Source: an uncultured Actinomycetes bacterium
GTDB taxonomy: Bacteria > Actinomycetota > Acidimicrobiia > Acidimicrobiales > SZUA-35
DNA length: 55,642 nt
Reading direction: 5' to 3'
NCBI GenBank assembly: GCA_902826025.1
Contig: CADEDH010000014.1
Coordinates: forward strand, 1-55,642
The notes beneath the pieces are model-generated. The model was not told the DNA's origin. It ran no database searches and was given only the letters and a program-made list of their open reading frames with translations. The position numbers were made by a program, and so were the translations under genes. Position 1 is the first letter of the stretch, and each line of letters opens with the position of its first letter. Below, in pieces: positions 43,374 to 52,269 of the stretch.

Positions 43374-43826
43374 TCAGTAGGTGGAGAGGTTGCCGTCCAC
43401 TCGGGCCAGCACCTGGGTCAGCACGGTCCGCTCCTCCGGCTGCACAATGGACCACAGCAGGTTGCGGATGTCGTTGATGTGACCGGGGGCGGCGGCGGCC
43501 AGCGCCTTGGCTCCGTTGTCGGTGAGGATGGCGAACAGGCCCCGACGGTCGTCCTCGCACTCCTGGCGGGTCACGTAGTCGAGCTCGGCCAGCCGGTCGA
43601 CCCGGTAGGTGAGCCGGCTGCGGGACACGAGCACCTGCTCGGCCAGTTCGCTCATCCGCAGCCGGTTGGCCGGCGCTCCAGACAGCATCGACAGGATGTC
43701 GAAATCGGTCAGTGAGAGCTGGGACCGCTGCTGGAGCTCATGATCGAGCCGCTCCAGCAGGCGGGTGGAAGCAGAGTGGAAGAGGCGCCACAGACGTTGA
43801 TCATCCTCGCTGAACCCCTCATCCAT
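43374..43826 (-). CDS. MarR-family transcriptional regulator
   Basis: Protein of 150 residues. The winged helix spans about 35-105: LSLTDFDILSMLSGAPANRL, RMSELAEQVLVSRSRLTYRV, DRLAELDYVTRQECEDDRRG. Dimerisation helices lie at both ends. ATG 43826 lies nine bases after the end of a minus-strand TAGTAT box (43835-43840). It precedes the panC/panB/RNB unit by ten bases and could autoregulate that unit. Its ligand is unknown. The DNA just upstream is unusually AT-rich. Confidence 0.9.
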   Translation of the reverse strand: MDEGFSEDDQRLWRLFHSASTRLLERLDHELQQRSQLSLTDFDILSMLSGAPANRLRMSELAEQVLVSRSRLTYRVDRLAELDYVTRQECEDDRRGLFAILTDNGAKALAAAAPGHINDIRNLLWSIVQPEERTVLTQVLARVDGNLSTY

Positions 43827-43977
43827 CGCGCCCAATACTAGAGGTCGAACGAGTCGTTGTTGGGATCCTGGCTCGATTTCTTCGCGATTTGGATTTAAAG
43901 CATTGCCGTTGACCGAATTTCTTCCTGATGAAGCGGTACGGGAAATGCCTTTGCGGGTCGAGTCGTTGTATCGCGAA

Positions 43978-44817
43978 TTACCGGCGTTGGCAGGTGGGAC
44001 ACCAGGTGGTGGTTCGGGCGTCCAGTACCGCCGAACGCAGGACGGTGTCACAGCGTAAGCACGGGGCACCTGCCCGTCCATACACCGCCAACCTCAACTG
44101 ATTCGAACCTGAACCTCCCGCCAGGTTCCGGTAGTCGCGAAAAGTCGTTCCCCCATTGTCTATTCCCTGGCCAAGAACCTGGCGGAGTGCTTCCAGCAAT
44201 CGGGTGGCCCGAACGAGCCCGATTGAGGTGGTGAAAGGACTGATTCCGGCCAGCCACAGGGCTTCATCGGCATAGATGTTGCCCACGCCGGCGATCGGGC
44301 GTTGGGATAGGAGCTGAGTTTTCAGGCGGCGCCGACTTTTCGACAGGTTGAGCCAGAGGCGTCGCCCGTCGAGCTCGGGATCAAAGGGCTCGGGCCCGGC
44401 GGCGGCCAGGGCGGGGATGCCGTGGTATTCGCCCGCCGTCACCACCCGGATGCGGCCGAAGCGGCGGATGTCGTGAAAAAGCAGGGTCTCTTCGACCTGC
44501 AGGGCCTGCTGGTCGTCGCCGTCGGCCGGCGCCAGGCGCCACCACGCCCGGAGGTGGGGATCGCCGTGCACGTCGGGGTCGGGATGGAAGCTGAGCGCTC
44601 CCGTCATCCCCAGGTGGACCACCAGCTCCCGGCCGTCGTCGGTGCCGAGCAACAGGAACTTGCCCCGCCGCCCGGCGGTGAGGAGCCGGGCGCCGGTGAC
44701 GTCCCGGGCCGGGGTGAACTTGGCCGAGGGGTGGGAGCCGGCCTCGATCACCCGGCGCCCCCCCAGCACCCCTTCGAGCTGGCGCCGGATCGTCTCGACC
44801 TCGGGCAGCTCGGGCAC
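43978..44817 (-). CDS. mutM: Formamidopyrimidine-DNA glycosylase (Fpg/MutM-Nei family)
   Basis: Protein of 279 residues. It begins PELPEVETIRRQLEGVL with the catalytic Pro/Glu pair; the beta-clamp Lys is in GRRGKFLLLG. It has the helix-two-turn-helix region SQRPIAGVGNIYADEALWLA and a C-terminal zinc finger CLRCDTVLRSAVLDARTTTW ending CPTC. It removes oxidised purines such as 8-oxoG. GTG 44817 follows the FAD oxidoreductase stop by nine bases. The last third (about 43978-44340) is noticeably richer in A/T at third codon positions than the first part, an odd compositional break within one gene. Confidence 0.95.
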   Translation of the reverse strand: MPELPEVETIRRQLEGVLGGRRVIEAGSHPSAKFTPARDVTGARLLTAGRRGKFLLLGTDDGRELVVHLGMTGALSFHPDPDVHGDPHLRAWWRLAPADGDDQQALQVEETLLFHDIRRFGRIRVVTAGEYHGIPALAAAGPEPFDPELDGRRLWLNLSKSRRRLKTQLLSQRPIAGVGNIYADEALWLAGISPFTTSIGLVRATRLLEALRQVLGQGIDNGGTTFRDYRNLAGGSGSNQLRLAVYGRAGAPCLRCDTVLRSAVLDARTTTWCPTCQRR

Positions 44818-44826
44818 GGCGGTGGC

Positions 44827-46098
44827 TCAGGCGCTGGTACGGGCCGGGCGGGCGGTGAGCACGGCGGTGGCGGCGGCCCGGCCCGAGGCGATGGCGCCGT
44901 TGATCGACGGGTCGGCCAGATGGTCGCCGCACACCCACACGGCCGCCGCATTGGGGTCGTCGGTGGGCTGCAACTCGGCGTTCAGGGCGGCCACCAGCGA
45001 GCGGGGTGTGCCCAGCGGCACCCGGGGATGGGCGTGGGGGATCTCGTCGACCCGCAGCGTGGCCCAGGTGTCGGCCACCGGCCCGTACCAGCCCCGCAGC
45101 TGGCCCCGCAGGGCCTCCACCAGATCGGGGCCCGTCCCCGGGGCCGACACGGCGATGGTGGACGACCCGGCCGGGGCGTAGGCGGGCGATACGGCGCTCA
45201 TCACCGCCAGGGAGCTGGGCGGGCCGGAGGAGGGGCCTTCGCCGTTGAGCACCAGGATCGCCTCGGCCACCGGGGCCTCGGGGGCGGCCAGCCACAGGGT
45301 GGTGGAGCTGCGCCAGCCTGGATCGTCGAGGCCGCACAGCCGGCTCGCCGCCGACCGGTCGGTGGCCACCACCACGGCGTCGGCCACCACTTGCTCTCCC
45401 TCGGCCAACGTGAGCGACCCGGCCCCCACCGCCGCCACCGGCACGCCGGTGGCCACCGCCCCCTCGGGCAGCCGGGCCGCCAGCTGGGCGGGGATGGCAC
45501 CCATGCCCCGCGCCGGCACGCCGGCCGGGCCGGCCGACAGCATCCGGAACACGAACTCGAGCACCCGGCTCGACACGCCCAACTCGGGGTCGAGGGTGAT
45601 CCCGGTGAACAGCGGAGCGAGGAGCCCCTCGATCATGGCCGGGGAGAACCCGGCCGCCTCCAGCCGCTGGCGGGCCGTGGTCTCGGGCCGGGTCCACACC
45701 GCGCCCACCGGCCCCCGGCGGACGGCCTGGCGGAACGACAGGATGCGGAGCTTGTCGGCCAACGTGCCCACCGGCGCCCGCAGGGTGGTGAGCGCCGTGC
45801 CGGGGGCCTGGAGTGGGTCGCCCAGGCGGTGGAAGCGCCCGTCCCGACGGACGAGGGCCCCGGGGGCGAACCAGCGCATGTCGAGCCGGTCGAGGTCGAT
45901 CAGGGTGCCGGCGTCGGGGTAAGCGCCCAGCATGATCTGGAAGCCCCGATCGCACAGGTGGCCGTCGACCTCGTCGGTCGCCACCCGGCCGCCTGTCCGG
46001 TCCGAGGCCTCGAAGACCTGAACGGTGTGGCCGGCCTCGTGCAGCTCCACGGCAGCGGCCAGCCCGGTGAGCCCTGCTCCCACAATGGCGATGTCCAC
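44827..46098 (-). CDS. FAD-dependent amine oxidase-like oxidoreductase
   Basis: Protein of 423 residues. An N-terminal dinucleotide fold (DIAIVGAGLTGLAAAVELHE, VQVFEASDRTGGRVATDEVD) is followed by the amine-oxidase-family body and a closing FAD motif (VWVCGDHLADPSINGAIASG). It belongs with protoporphyrinogen oxidase, phytoene desaturase and monoamine oxidase relatives; the substrate is unknown. GTG 46098 lies nine bases after a minus-strand TAGGGT box (46107-46112). It is the first gene of a unit with mutM. Confidence 0.9.
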   Translation of the reverse strand: MDIAIVGAGLTGLAAAVELHEAGHTVQVFEASDRTGGRVATDEVDGHLCDRGFQIMLGAYPDAGTLIDLDRLDMRWFAPGALVRRDGRFHRLGDPLQAPGTALTTLRAPVGTLADKLRILSFRQAVRRGPVGAVWTRPETTARQRLEAAGFSPAMIEGLLAPLFTGITLDPELGVSSRVLEFVFRMLSAGPAGVPARGMGAIPAQLAARLPEGAVATGVPVAAVGAGSLTLAEGEQVVADAVVVATDRSAASRLCGLDDPGWRSSTTLWLAAPEAPVAEAILVLNGEGPSSGPPSSLAVMSAVSPAYAPAGSSTIAVSAPGTGPDLVEALRGQLRGWYGPVADTWATLRVDEIPHAHPRVPLGTPRSLVAALNAELQPTDDPNAAAVWVCGDHLADPSINGAIASGRAAATAVLTARPARTSA

Positions 46099-46209
46099 AG
46101 CGGCCGACCCTAGCAGCGGGGCCTCGGGGTGCGACTGCTCGGGCGGGCCCGGCTGTGGGCTACCGTCGGCCGGCGTGGGCCGCCGGCCCGGTGAGGGGGT
46201 TGAGCGACG

Positions 46210-47232
46210 ATGACGAGCACCGATCCGTCCCGGATGGACGAGCTGCCGACACCGGCCCTGGTGGTGGACCGGCCGGTGTTCGAGGCCAACCTGGCCACGA
46301 TGTCGGCGGCCCGGCCCGGCGGCACGCTGCGGCCCCACCTCAAGGCGTTCAAGTCCACCGACATCACCCGGCGCCTCCTGGCCGCCGGGCACGACCGGTT
46401 CTGCGCCGCCACGATCCGCGAGCTGGAGGGAGTGGCGGCGGCCGGGATCGAGGCCGACCTGTTGCTGGCCAACGAGGTGGTGGACTGCTCCCGCCTGGGG
46501 CGCCTGGCCGCCGACGGGCACCGGATCACGGTGGCCGTCGACTCGCCCGAGACGATCCGGGCCGCCGCCGCCGGCGGGGTGCGGGACGTGCTGATCGACG
46601 TGGAGGTGGGCCTGCCCCGGTGTGGGTGCGCGGTGGAGGAGGCGGGGCCCCTGGCCGACGCCGCCCGGGCCGCCGGCCTCACCGTGCGGGGGGTGATGGG
46701 CTACGAGGGCCACCTGATGATGGTGGCCGAGCCGGCGGAGCGGGCCAGCCGGGTGGAGCGGTCGATGACGAAGCTGTTGGAGGCCCACGCCGCAGTGGGA
46801 GGCGACATCGTGTCGGCCGGCGGTACCGGCACCTACGCCGTCAACACCTGGGCCAACGAGATCCAGGCCGGCTCCTACCTCCTGATGGACACCCAGTACG
46901 CCACGCTGGAGGTGCCGTTCCGCATCGCCCTGGGGGTGGTGGCCACCGTGATCTCGGTCAGCCGCAAGGGCTGGTTCGTGGTCGACGCCGGGCTCAAGGC
47001 GTTCGGCATGGACCACGGCAACCCCACCTGGCCCCAGGGCGAGCTGCAGTTCTGCTCCGACGAGCACAGCACGCTCAAGCCGTCCGACGGCGACCCCCTG
47101 CCGGCCGTGGGCGACCGGATCCGGCTGCTGCCGGCCCACGTCGACCCCACGGTGGCCAAGCACGAGCAGTACTGGGTGCTCGACGGCGACGCCGTGGTCG
47201 ACCGCTGGCCCGTCGACCTCCGCCACTGGTAG
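46210..47232 (+). CDS. PLP-dependent D-threonine aldolase / D-serine dehydratase-like enzyme
   Basis: Protein of 340 residues with the alanine-racemase-type N-terminal barrel: LPTPALVVDRPVFEANLATM, then TLRPHLKAFKSTDITRRLL with the PLP lysine in the RPHxK motif. The DSD1-like C-terminal domain includes HVDPTVAKHEQYWVL, where His may bind a metal. Such enzymes cleave or dehydrate D-3-hydroxyamino acids. ATG 46210 follows a purine-rich GTGAGGGGG about 12 bases upstream. A TACCGT box lies at 46161-46166. It is divergent from the FAD oxidoreductase gene. Confidence 0.88.
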   Translation: MTSTDPSRMDELPTPALVVDRPVFEANLATMSAARPGGTLRPHLKAFKSTDITRRLLAAGHDRFCAATIRELEGVAAAGIEADLLLANEVVDCSRLGRLAADGHRITVAVDSPETIRAAAAGGVRDVLIDVEVGLPRCGCAVEEAGPLADAARAAGLTVRGVMGYEGHLMMVAEPAERASRVERSMTKLLEAHAAVGGDIVSAGGTGTYAVNTWANEIQAGSYLLMDTQYATLEVPFRIALGVVATVISVSRKGWFVVDAGLKAFGMDHGNPTWPQGELQFCSDEHSTLKPSDGDPLPAVGDRIRLLPAHVDPTVAKHEQYWVLDGDAVVDRWPVDLRHW

Positions 47233-47257
47233 AGAGGGCCCTCCGGCTCCCCCGGCC

Positions 47258-47308
47258 CGAACCTTGTCACCAACTGCCGCCTCTGCCGGCAAAACTCCAC
47301 AAGGTTCG
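47258..47308. repeat. 51-bp palindromic element, copy 2
   Basis: Perfect outer arms CGAACCTTGT/ACAAGGTTCG enclose TGCCGGCA, itself palindromic. The counterpart is at 33780-33830. It lies between convergent gene ends and may also terminate transcription. Confidence 0.75.
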
Positions 47309-47359
47309 CTGGCGTGTCGCGATTTCCGCAGTCGGAGGCTGGCGCGGCGGCATCGGTGG

Positions 47360-48286
47360 TCAGCGGCCGAGGTGCAGGCCGTCGCCGTTGAGCGACAGGC
47401 GGGGGCCGTAGCGAGGGGCCGGGCCGGCCGCCTTGGCCAGGCGGACGATCCGCCACCGGTGCCCGGCCCAGGGGGCCAGCAGCTCCAGCATCCGCTCGTC
47501 GGTGCCCCGGGGCTCGCCGGCCAGATGCCAGGCGACCCCGTTGGGTAGGTGGAAGTCGCCGACGGGCACGGCGTCGGGGTCGCCCACCGTCACCGCGCTG
47601 ACCATGGCCGACGTCCACGGCCCGATCCCGGCGATCGCTTCCAGGCGGCGGCGGAGCTGCTCGGGCGGGCGCTCCTCCAGGCCGGCCAGGCGGGGCATCT
47701 CCCGGGCCACCCGGATCAGGACGGTGGCCCGCTTGCGTTCCACCCCCAGCGGGTGGAAGTGGTGGTAGCCCAGCTCGGCCACCCGCTCCGGCGGCGGTAG
47801 CAGCCACGACTCCCGGGGGCCCGGGGCCCGCTCCCCGTGGCGCCGGGCCAGGGCCCGGCGGGCCCGGCGGGCGTTGGCCGTCTGCACCTTCTGGCCCAGT
47901 ACGGCGCCCACCAGGGCGTCCCACAGGCGGTCGGTACGGGCCAGGCGGAACGGGCTACGGCGCCACAGCTCGCCCAACGGGCCCGGCGGGGGCTCGAAGC
48001 CGGCGGGGTCGTCGTCGGCTCCCAGCAGGCGGGGGGCCTGGGCCACCAGCCAGCCTGCCCCCGGGCCCCAGGCCCGGGCCTCCACCGTGACCGGATCGAG
48101 CCGAGCCAGGGCCAGCGAGCCGGGGCCGTGGGGGGTGCGGGTGGACCACCAGGCCTCGGTGGGGCCCACCAGCACCGGGTTCTTGGCCCCCCGGACCGTG
48201 TCGGCCAGCCGCAGCCCGGCCGCCACGTCCACCCGGGCCGCATGGTCGGGGGCCAGGTCTCGGCCCATCGTCGCCCCGGAGGTCAT
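47360..48286 (-). CDS. HhH-GPD DNA glycosylase (AlkA-like)
   Basis: Protein of 308 residues. A diverged N-terminal domain is followed by the HhH-GPD glycosylase domain: LWDALVGAVLGQKVQTANAR, LEAIAGIGPWTSAMVSAVTV and VPVGDFHLPNGVAWHL with the catalytic Asp. This is a second AlkA-type enzyme, distinct from the one at 37675, and probably acts on alkylated or damaged bases. ATG 48286 lies eight bases after the end of a minus-strand TAGCGT box (48294-48299), without a ribosome binding site. Confidence 0.88.
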   Translation of the reverse strand: MTSGATMGRDLAPDHAARVDVAAGLRLADTVRGAKNPVLVGPTEAWWSTRTPHGPGSLALARLDPVTVEARAWGPGAGWLVAQAPRLLGADDDPAGFEPPPGPLGELWRRSPFRLARTDRLWDALVGAVLGQKVQTANARRARRALARRHGERAPGPRESWLLPPPERVAELGYHHFHPLGVERKRATVLIRVAREMPRLAGLEERPPEQLRRRLEAIAGIGPWTSAMVSAVTVGDPDAVPVGDFHLPNGVAWHLAGEPRGTDERMLELLAPWAGHRWRIVRLAKAAGPAPRYGPRLSLNGDGLHLGR

Positions 48287-48400
48287 GCGTCCGACGCTAC
48301 CCGGCGTAGCCGGGCCAGTGGGTGGGGTCCCACTGGCGGATGGGGGAGGCGAAGCCGGCGGGGGCGCCAGCCCCCGGATAGAACTGCGCCACAATGGGGC

Positions 48401-49645
48401 GTGCTCGACGTCAGCTTCGCCCGTTCCCAGTTCCCGGCCCTGGCCCTGCCCGCCTACGAGCGGGGTTCGTTCTTCGAGAACGCCGGCGGCTCGCTGGCCT
48501 GCACCCAGACCATCGACGCCCTTCAGCGGTACTACCTGGAGACCAAGGTGCAGCCCTACGCCGGCTACGGCCCCTCGGCCATCGCCGGGGAGGCCATGGA
48601 CGACTCCCGCCGGCGCTGGGCCGAGGCGCTGGGTGTCACCCCCGACGAGGTGCAGTTCGGGCCGTCGACCTCGATGAACGCCTACGTGCTGGCCCAGGCG
48701 TTCGCTGCCTCCCTCGGCCCGGGCGACGAGGTGGTGGTGACCAACCAGGATCACGAGGCCAATACCGGTGCCATCCGCCGGGCGGTCGAGCGGGCCGGGG
48801 CCACCCTGCGGGAGTGGCGGACCGAGCCCATCACCGGCCTGCTGTCGCTCGACGTGCTGGCCGACCTGCTCGGTCCCCGCACCCGGCTCGTCACCATGCC
48901 CCACGCCTCCAACATCGTGGGCCAGGAGAACGACGTGGCGGCGGCCGTCGCCCTGGCCCACGGGGTGGGGGCCCGGCTCGTGGCCGATGGGGTGTCGTAC
49001 ACCCCCCACGGCTTCCCCGACGTGGCGGCGCTGGATGCCGACATCTACCTGTTCAGCCTGTACAAGACGTACTCGGTGCACCAGGGGCTGATGGTCACCC
49101 GCAACGGCATCCTCGATGAGCTGCCGAACCAGGGCCACGTGTTCAACGCCGCCCTGCCGTCGAAGCGGCTCACCCCGGCCGGGCCCGACCACGCCCAGGA
49201 GGCGGCGGCGGGGGCCGTGCTCGACTACGTGGAGCTGCTCCATCGCCACCACGGGGGAACGCCCGACGACGGCCTGCGGGCCGCGTCGGCCGCCGTATCG
49301 GCTCTCTGGCAGGCCCATGAGACGGCCCTGGTGGCGCCGGTGCTGGCGTGGTTGGCGAGCTGCCCGTCGGTGCGACTGTTGGGGCCCGGGCCGGCGGATA
49401 CCGGCCCGCTGCACCGGTGCCCCACGGTGGCCTTCGTGCCCCGGGACCGGGAGCCGGCCGAGGTGGCGGCCGAACTGGTGGCCCGGGGCGTGTGGTGCTC
49501 GGCCGGCCACTTCTACGCCTACCGCGTGCTGCAGGGGCTGGACGTGGACCCGGAACAGGGCGTAGTGCGCCTGTCGTGGGTGCACTACACGTCCATGGCC
49601 GACATCGAGCGGCTCCTCACCGCCCTGGCGCAGGTGCTGGGCTAG
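48401..49645 (+). CDS. Class V aminotransferase / cysteine-desulfurase-like protein
   Basis: Protein of 414 residues. The PLP fold type I, class V pattern is seen in GSFFENAGGSLACTQTIDAL, VQFGPSTSMNAYVLAQAF, VVVTNQDHEANTGAIRRAVE and DIYLFSLYKTYSVHQGLMVT with the PLP lysine. The C-terminal VRLSWVHYTSMADIERLL matches the NifS/SufS-like group that acts on cysteine or similar substrates. The conserved active-site Cys loop of true desulfurases is not evident, so another substrate is possible. The gene shares its CTAG stop region with the convergent OmpA gene. Confidence 0.88.
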   Translation: MLDVSFARSQFPALALPAYERGSFFENAGGSLACTQTIDALQRYYLETKVQPYAGYGPSAIAGEAMDDSRRRWAEALGVTPDEVQFGPSTSMNAYVLAQAFAASLGPGDEVVVTNQDHEANTGAIRRAVERAGATLREWRTEPITGLLSLDVLADLLGPRTRLVTMPHASNIVGQENDVAAAVALAHGVGARLVADGVSYTPHGFPDVAALDADIYLFSLYKTYSVHQGLMVTRNGILDELPNQGHVFNAALPSKRLTPAGPDHAQEAAAGAVLDYVELLHRHHGGTPDDGLRAASAAVSALWQAHETALVAPVLAWLASCPSVRLLGPGPADTGPLHRCPTVAFVPRDREPAEVAAELVARGVWCSAGHFYAYRVLQGLDVDPEQGVVRLSWVHYTSMADIERLLTALAQVLG

Positions 49646-50589
49646 CCCAGGAGGCCGGTGATGACGAACTCGGCCCGCCGGTTCAGGGCGGCCGTCTTAT
49701 CGTCGTCGCTGTCCTTGGCGTCGGTCTCGCCCCGGGCGTCGATCGTGATGCGGGACGGGTCGATGCCCTTCTTGGTCCAGTAGTTGGCCACCGCCTGGCC
49801 CCGCTGTTGGGAGACCTCGAGGTTGGTGGCGTCACTGCCCACGGAATCGGTGCGGGTGACGATCGTGATCCTCACGTTCGGGTTCTGGCTGAGCAGCAGG
49901 GTGCCCAGGTCGAGGATGGGGAGGAACGGCTCCTCCACCTTCACGCTGTTGAACCCGAACAGCACCACGTCTTCCACGTAGATCGGGGCGGCCACGTCGA
50001 TCGGCACCGCCGGGTCGATCTGGTATTCGTTGTGGACGTTGGCCGGACCCACCACCATGCCGGCCTTGGTGACGATTTCCGTGGCCACGGCCTCGGCCGG
50101 CACCTTGCCCCGCAAGTAGAGCTGGCCGCCCTTGAACACGGCGTAGCGGACGGCACCAGCCGGGTTGTCGGCGGTGACCATCGAGGAATCGGTGGCGGCC
50201 TGGAGCGGAGCGGCGGTGGTGGACGGCGAGCCGGCGGCGGTGGTGCTGGGCCCTGCCGGCTCGGTGGAGGGTGCGCTGGTGGCGGTGCTCGTGGAGGCGC
50301 CGGCCGCCACCTGGTCGCCGCCGGTGGAGGCGTCGGTGGCCTGGGCCGTGGTGGTGGTGATGGGGCTGGCGGTGGTGACGGCCGAGTTGTCGTCGCGCAC
50401 GACGAACCAGTAGCCGGCGAAGGCTCCGGCCCCCACCAGGAGCAGCCCGAGCAGGGCGAACAGCAGCCCCCGGCCCCGCGGCCGCTCCGGGTCCGGCGCC
50501 CGCATGGGCTGAGCCACGTTGCTGGTGGCCACCGTGCCCGCCTCAACGGTGCGGTGCGCCCAACTGGGGAGCTCTTCGACGTCGCTCAT
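49642..50589 (-). CDS. OmpA-family peptidoglycan-associated membrane protein
   Basis: Protein of 315 residues. A cytoplasmic N terminus (1-44), a transmembrane segment (about 45-66) and a Thr/Ser/Ala linker are followed by a small domain (about 135-185) with BON-like character (GQLYLRGKVPAEAVATEIVT). The OmpA domain (about 195-312) has VRITIVTRTDSVGSDATNLE, VSQQRGQAVANYWTKKGIDP and ALNRRAEFVI. Such domains bind peptidoglycan from outside the membrane. ATG 50589 has GGAGGG just upstream. Its last codon overlaps the convergent gene's stop by 4 bp. Confidence 0.88.
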   Translation of the reverse strand: MSDVEELPSWAHRTVEAGTVATSNVAQPMRAPDPERPRGRGLLFALLGLLLVGAGAFAGYWFVVRDDNSAVTTASPITTTTAQATDASTGGDQVAAGASTSTATSAPSTEPAGPSTTAAGSPSTTAAPLQAATDSSMVTADNPAGAVRYAVFKGGQLYLRGKVPAEAVATEIVTKAGMVVGPANVHNEYQIDPAVPIDVAAPIYVEDVVLFGFNSVKVEEPFLPILDLGTLLLSQNPNVRITIVTRTDSVGSDATNLEVSQQRGQAVANYWTKKGIDPSRITIDARGETDAKDSDDDKTAALNRRAEFVITGLLG

Positions 50590-50680
50590 GGACCCTCCAT
50601 CCGCGGCGGTGTCAGCCTGCAAGCGCGCCGCCGCGCGCTCAAAGAGACAAGCTACCGCGAAACGTGGCGGAGGCGGAGGG

Positions 50681-50911
50681 TCAGCCTTGTTTGGCTGCCA
50701 CCCGGTTCGCCTTGAGCGTCTCGATGATGTCGTCGAGGACGAAGTGGAACTTGCGCGAACCGGGCAGGCGGCTGGCCGGCAGACGACCGTCGCCTGCCAT
50801 GTTCAGCACCGTTCGGCTGTTGAGATCCAGCAGTTCGGCAACCTGCGCCGTATTCAGGATCGGGGGGTACGCGGCGCGAACAGCATCGTAGCCATCATCG
50901 ACCTCAGCCAT
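50681..50911 (-). CDS. Small excisionase-type helix-turn-helix protein
   Basis: Protein of 76 residues. A MerR/excisionase-like winged HTH (HTH_17) covers about 18-68: ILNTAQVAELLDLNSRTVLN, GDGRLPASRLPGSRKFHFVL, DDIIETL. Stand-alone copies often bind DNA as small regulators rather than as phage excisionases; no integrase is nearby. The TATCAT box at 50918-50923 is exactly six bases from the ATG, predicting a leaderless mRNA. Target genes cannot be inferred. Confidence 0.88.
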   Translation of the reverse strand: MAEVDDGYDAVRAAYPPILNTAQVAELLDLNSRTVLNMAGDGRLPASRLPGSRKFHFVLDDIIETLKANRVAAKQG

Positions 50912-50917
50912 GGGGTC

Positions 50918-50923
50918 ATGATA
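50918..50923 (-). promoter_or_regulatory. -10 box for the leaderless HTH gene
   Basis: Minus-strand TATCAT with six bases to the ATG at 50911. Confidence 0.55.
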
Positions 50924-51001
50924 GCGCTCAAGTACTCTTGTTTCCCAGGATCCAGGCCAACAAAAGGAGCGGGTTCTTCCCGACAGGCGCGAAAACCCTG
51001 G

Positions 51002-52246
51002 TCAGGCCTTATCGGGGCTCGGCTCCTTGGGTAGTCCCAGACCCCGCTCACCGATCACATTGCGCTGAATCTCGTCGGTGCCGCCGTAGATCGACGGGGC
51101 GGGGGAGAACAGTGTGAGCTCCTGCAGCAGGCCGCCGGTGGCCGCCTCTTCGCCCACCAGAGCGGCGTCGGGGCCGAGTATCAGACCGGCGACGTGACGG
51201 GTCTGGTGGAGCAGCCGGGTGTTCCCGATCTTGGCCAGGTTGCCCTCCACGCCAGCGCCCAGCCCCGAACGGGACCGGCCGCTGCGGCGCTCGGCCGCCT
51301 GACGCTGCAGCGTGAGCTCGGCCAGGCGGTACAGCATGTGGACCTGGGTCAGGGCGTCGCGCACCACGGGGTCGGCCATACGGCCCCGGCGTTCCGCCTC
51401 CTCGCTCAGCACGCTCAGCACCCGGCGGCCGACGCCGCCGGCCGAGATCGGGGGGCGGCGGCCCAGGAAGTCGCCCACCGGCTGGCCGAGCTCGCCCATG
51501 ATCTCACCGGGCGAAGCCGTGCCGAAACCGCCGCCGTGCCCGCCCCCGATGCCGGCCCGCTCGTGCGTGAGCGTGGTGTTGGCCACCTTCCAGCCGTTGC
51601 CCCGGCCGCCGATGATGTTGGCGTCACTCACCCGGGCCCCGTCGATGAACACCTCGTTGAACAGGGCGCGCCCGGTCATCTCGGTGAGGGGCCGGACCTC
51701 CACCCCGGGCTGGCGCATGGGGAAGCCGAAGTAGGTGATGCCCTGGTGCTTGGGCAGGTCGGGATCGGTGCGGGCGATCAGCATGCCCCAGTCGGCCTCA
51801 TGGCCATTGGACGTCCACACCTTCTGGCCGGTGATCACCCACTCGTCGCCGTCGCGCTCGGCCCTGCACTGCAGGCCGGCCAGGTCGGAGCCGGCGCCGG
51901 GCTCGGAGAACAGCTGGCACCAGGCTTCGGTGCCGTCGAGGATCGACGGCAGCCAGCGGGCGAACTGCTCGGGCGAGCCGTGATCGGCGATGGTGGGGGC
52001 GGCCAGCAGCATGCCGAGGCCCCCGGGGGGACCGACCACCCGCCGGCGGGCCAGCACCTGGCCCGCCACCCGGGCCTGGGCCGCCGACCAGCCCCGGCCC
52101 CCGGCGGCCTCGGGGAGGCTGGGGTGCGACAGGCGGGCGTCGGCCAGCCGGGCCCACCAGTCCCGCACGGTGATGGCGGGATCCCAGTGCTCGTCGACGA
52201 AGGCGTTCGTCAGGTCCTCGATCTGCTGGGGTGTCTCGGTCGCCAC
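51002..52246 (-). CDS. Acyl-CoA dehydrogenase
   Basis: Protein of 414 residues with the acyl-CoA dehydrogenase fold: CQLFSEPGAGSDLAGLQCRA, WVITGQKVWTSNGHEADWGM, IIGGRGNGWKVANTTLTHER and SIYGGTDEIQRNVIGERGLG. It oxidises an acyl-CoA at C2-C3 with FAD and resembles the CaiA/FadE-type paralogues abundant in actinobacteria. The middle has a Gly-rich insertion (GIGGGHGGGFG). GTG 52246 has AAAGGAG eight bases upstream; the frame stays open to 52351 through a palindromic repeat that reads as intergenic. Substrate unknown. Confidence 0.92.
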   Translation of the reverse strand: MATETPQQIEDLTNAFVDEHWDPAITVRDWWARLADARLSHPSLPEAAGGRGWSAAQARVAGQVLARRRVVGPPGGLGMLLAAPTIADHGSPEQFARWLPSILDGTEAWCQLFSEPGAGSDLAGLQCRAERDGDEWVITGQKVWTSNGHEADWGMLIARTDPDLPKHQGITYFGFPMRQPGVEVRPLTEMTGRALFNEVFIDGARVSDANIIGGRGNGWKVANTTLTHERAGIGGGHGGGFGTASPGEIMGELGQPVGDFLGRRPPISAGGVGRRVLSVLSEEAERRGRMADPVVRDALTQVHMLYRLAELTLQRQAAERRSGRSRSGLGAGVEGNLAKIGNTRLLHQTRHVAGLILGPDAALVGEEAATGGLLQELTLFSPAPSIYGGTDEIQRNVIGERGLGLPKEPSPDKA

Positions 52247-52269
52247 GGGGGCGCTCCTTTCGGGGGATG

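Noticed and set aside
46175..46209. Leaderless GTG start at 46175 after TACCGT for the D-threonine-aldolase-like gene
   Set aside because: The spacing fits, but the GTG is not in frame with the gene; ATG 46210 with a purine-rich leader is kept.
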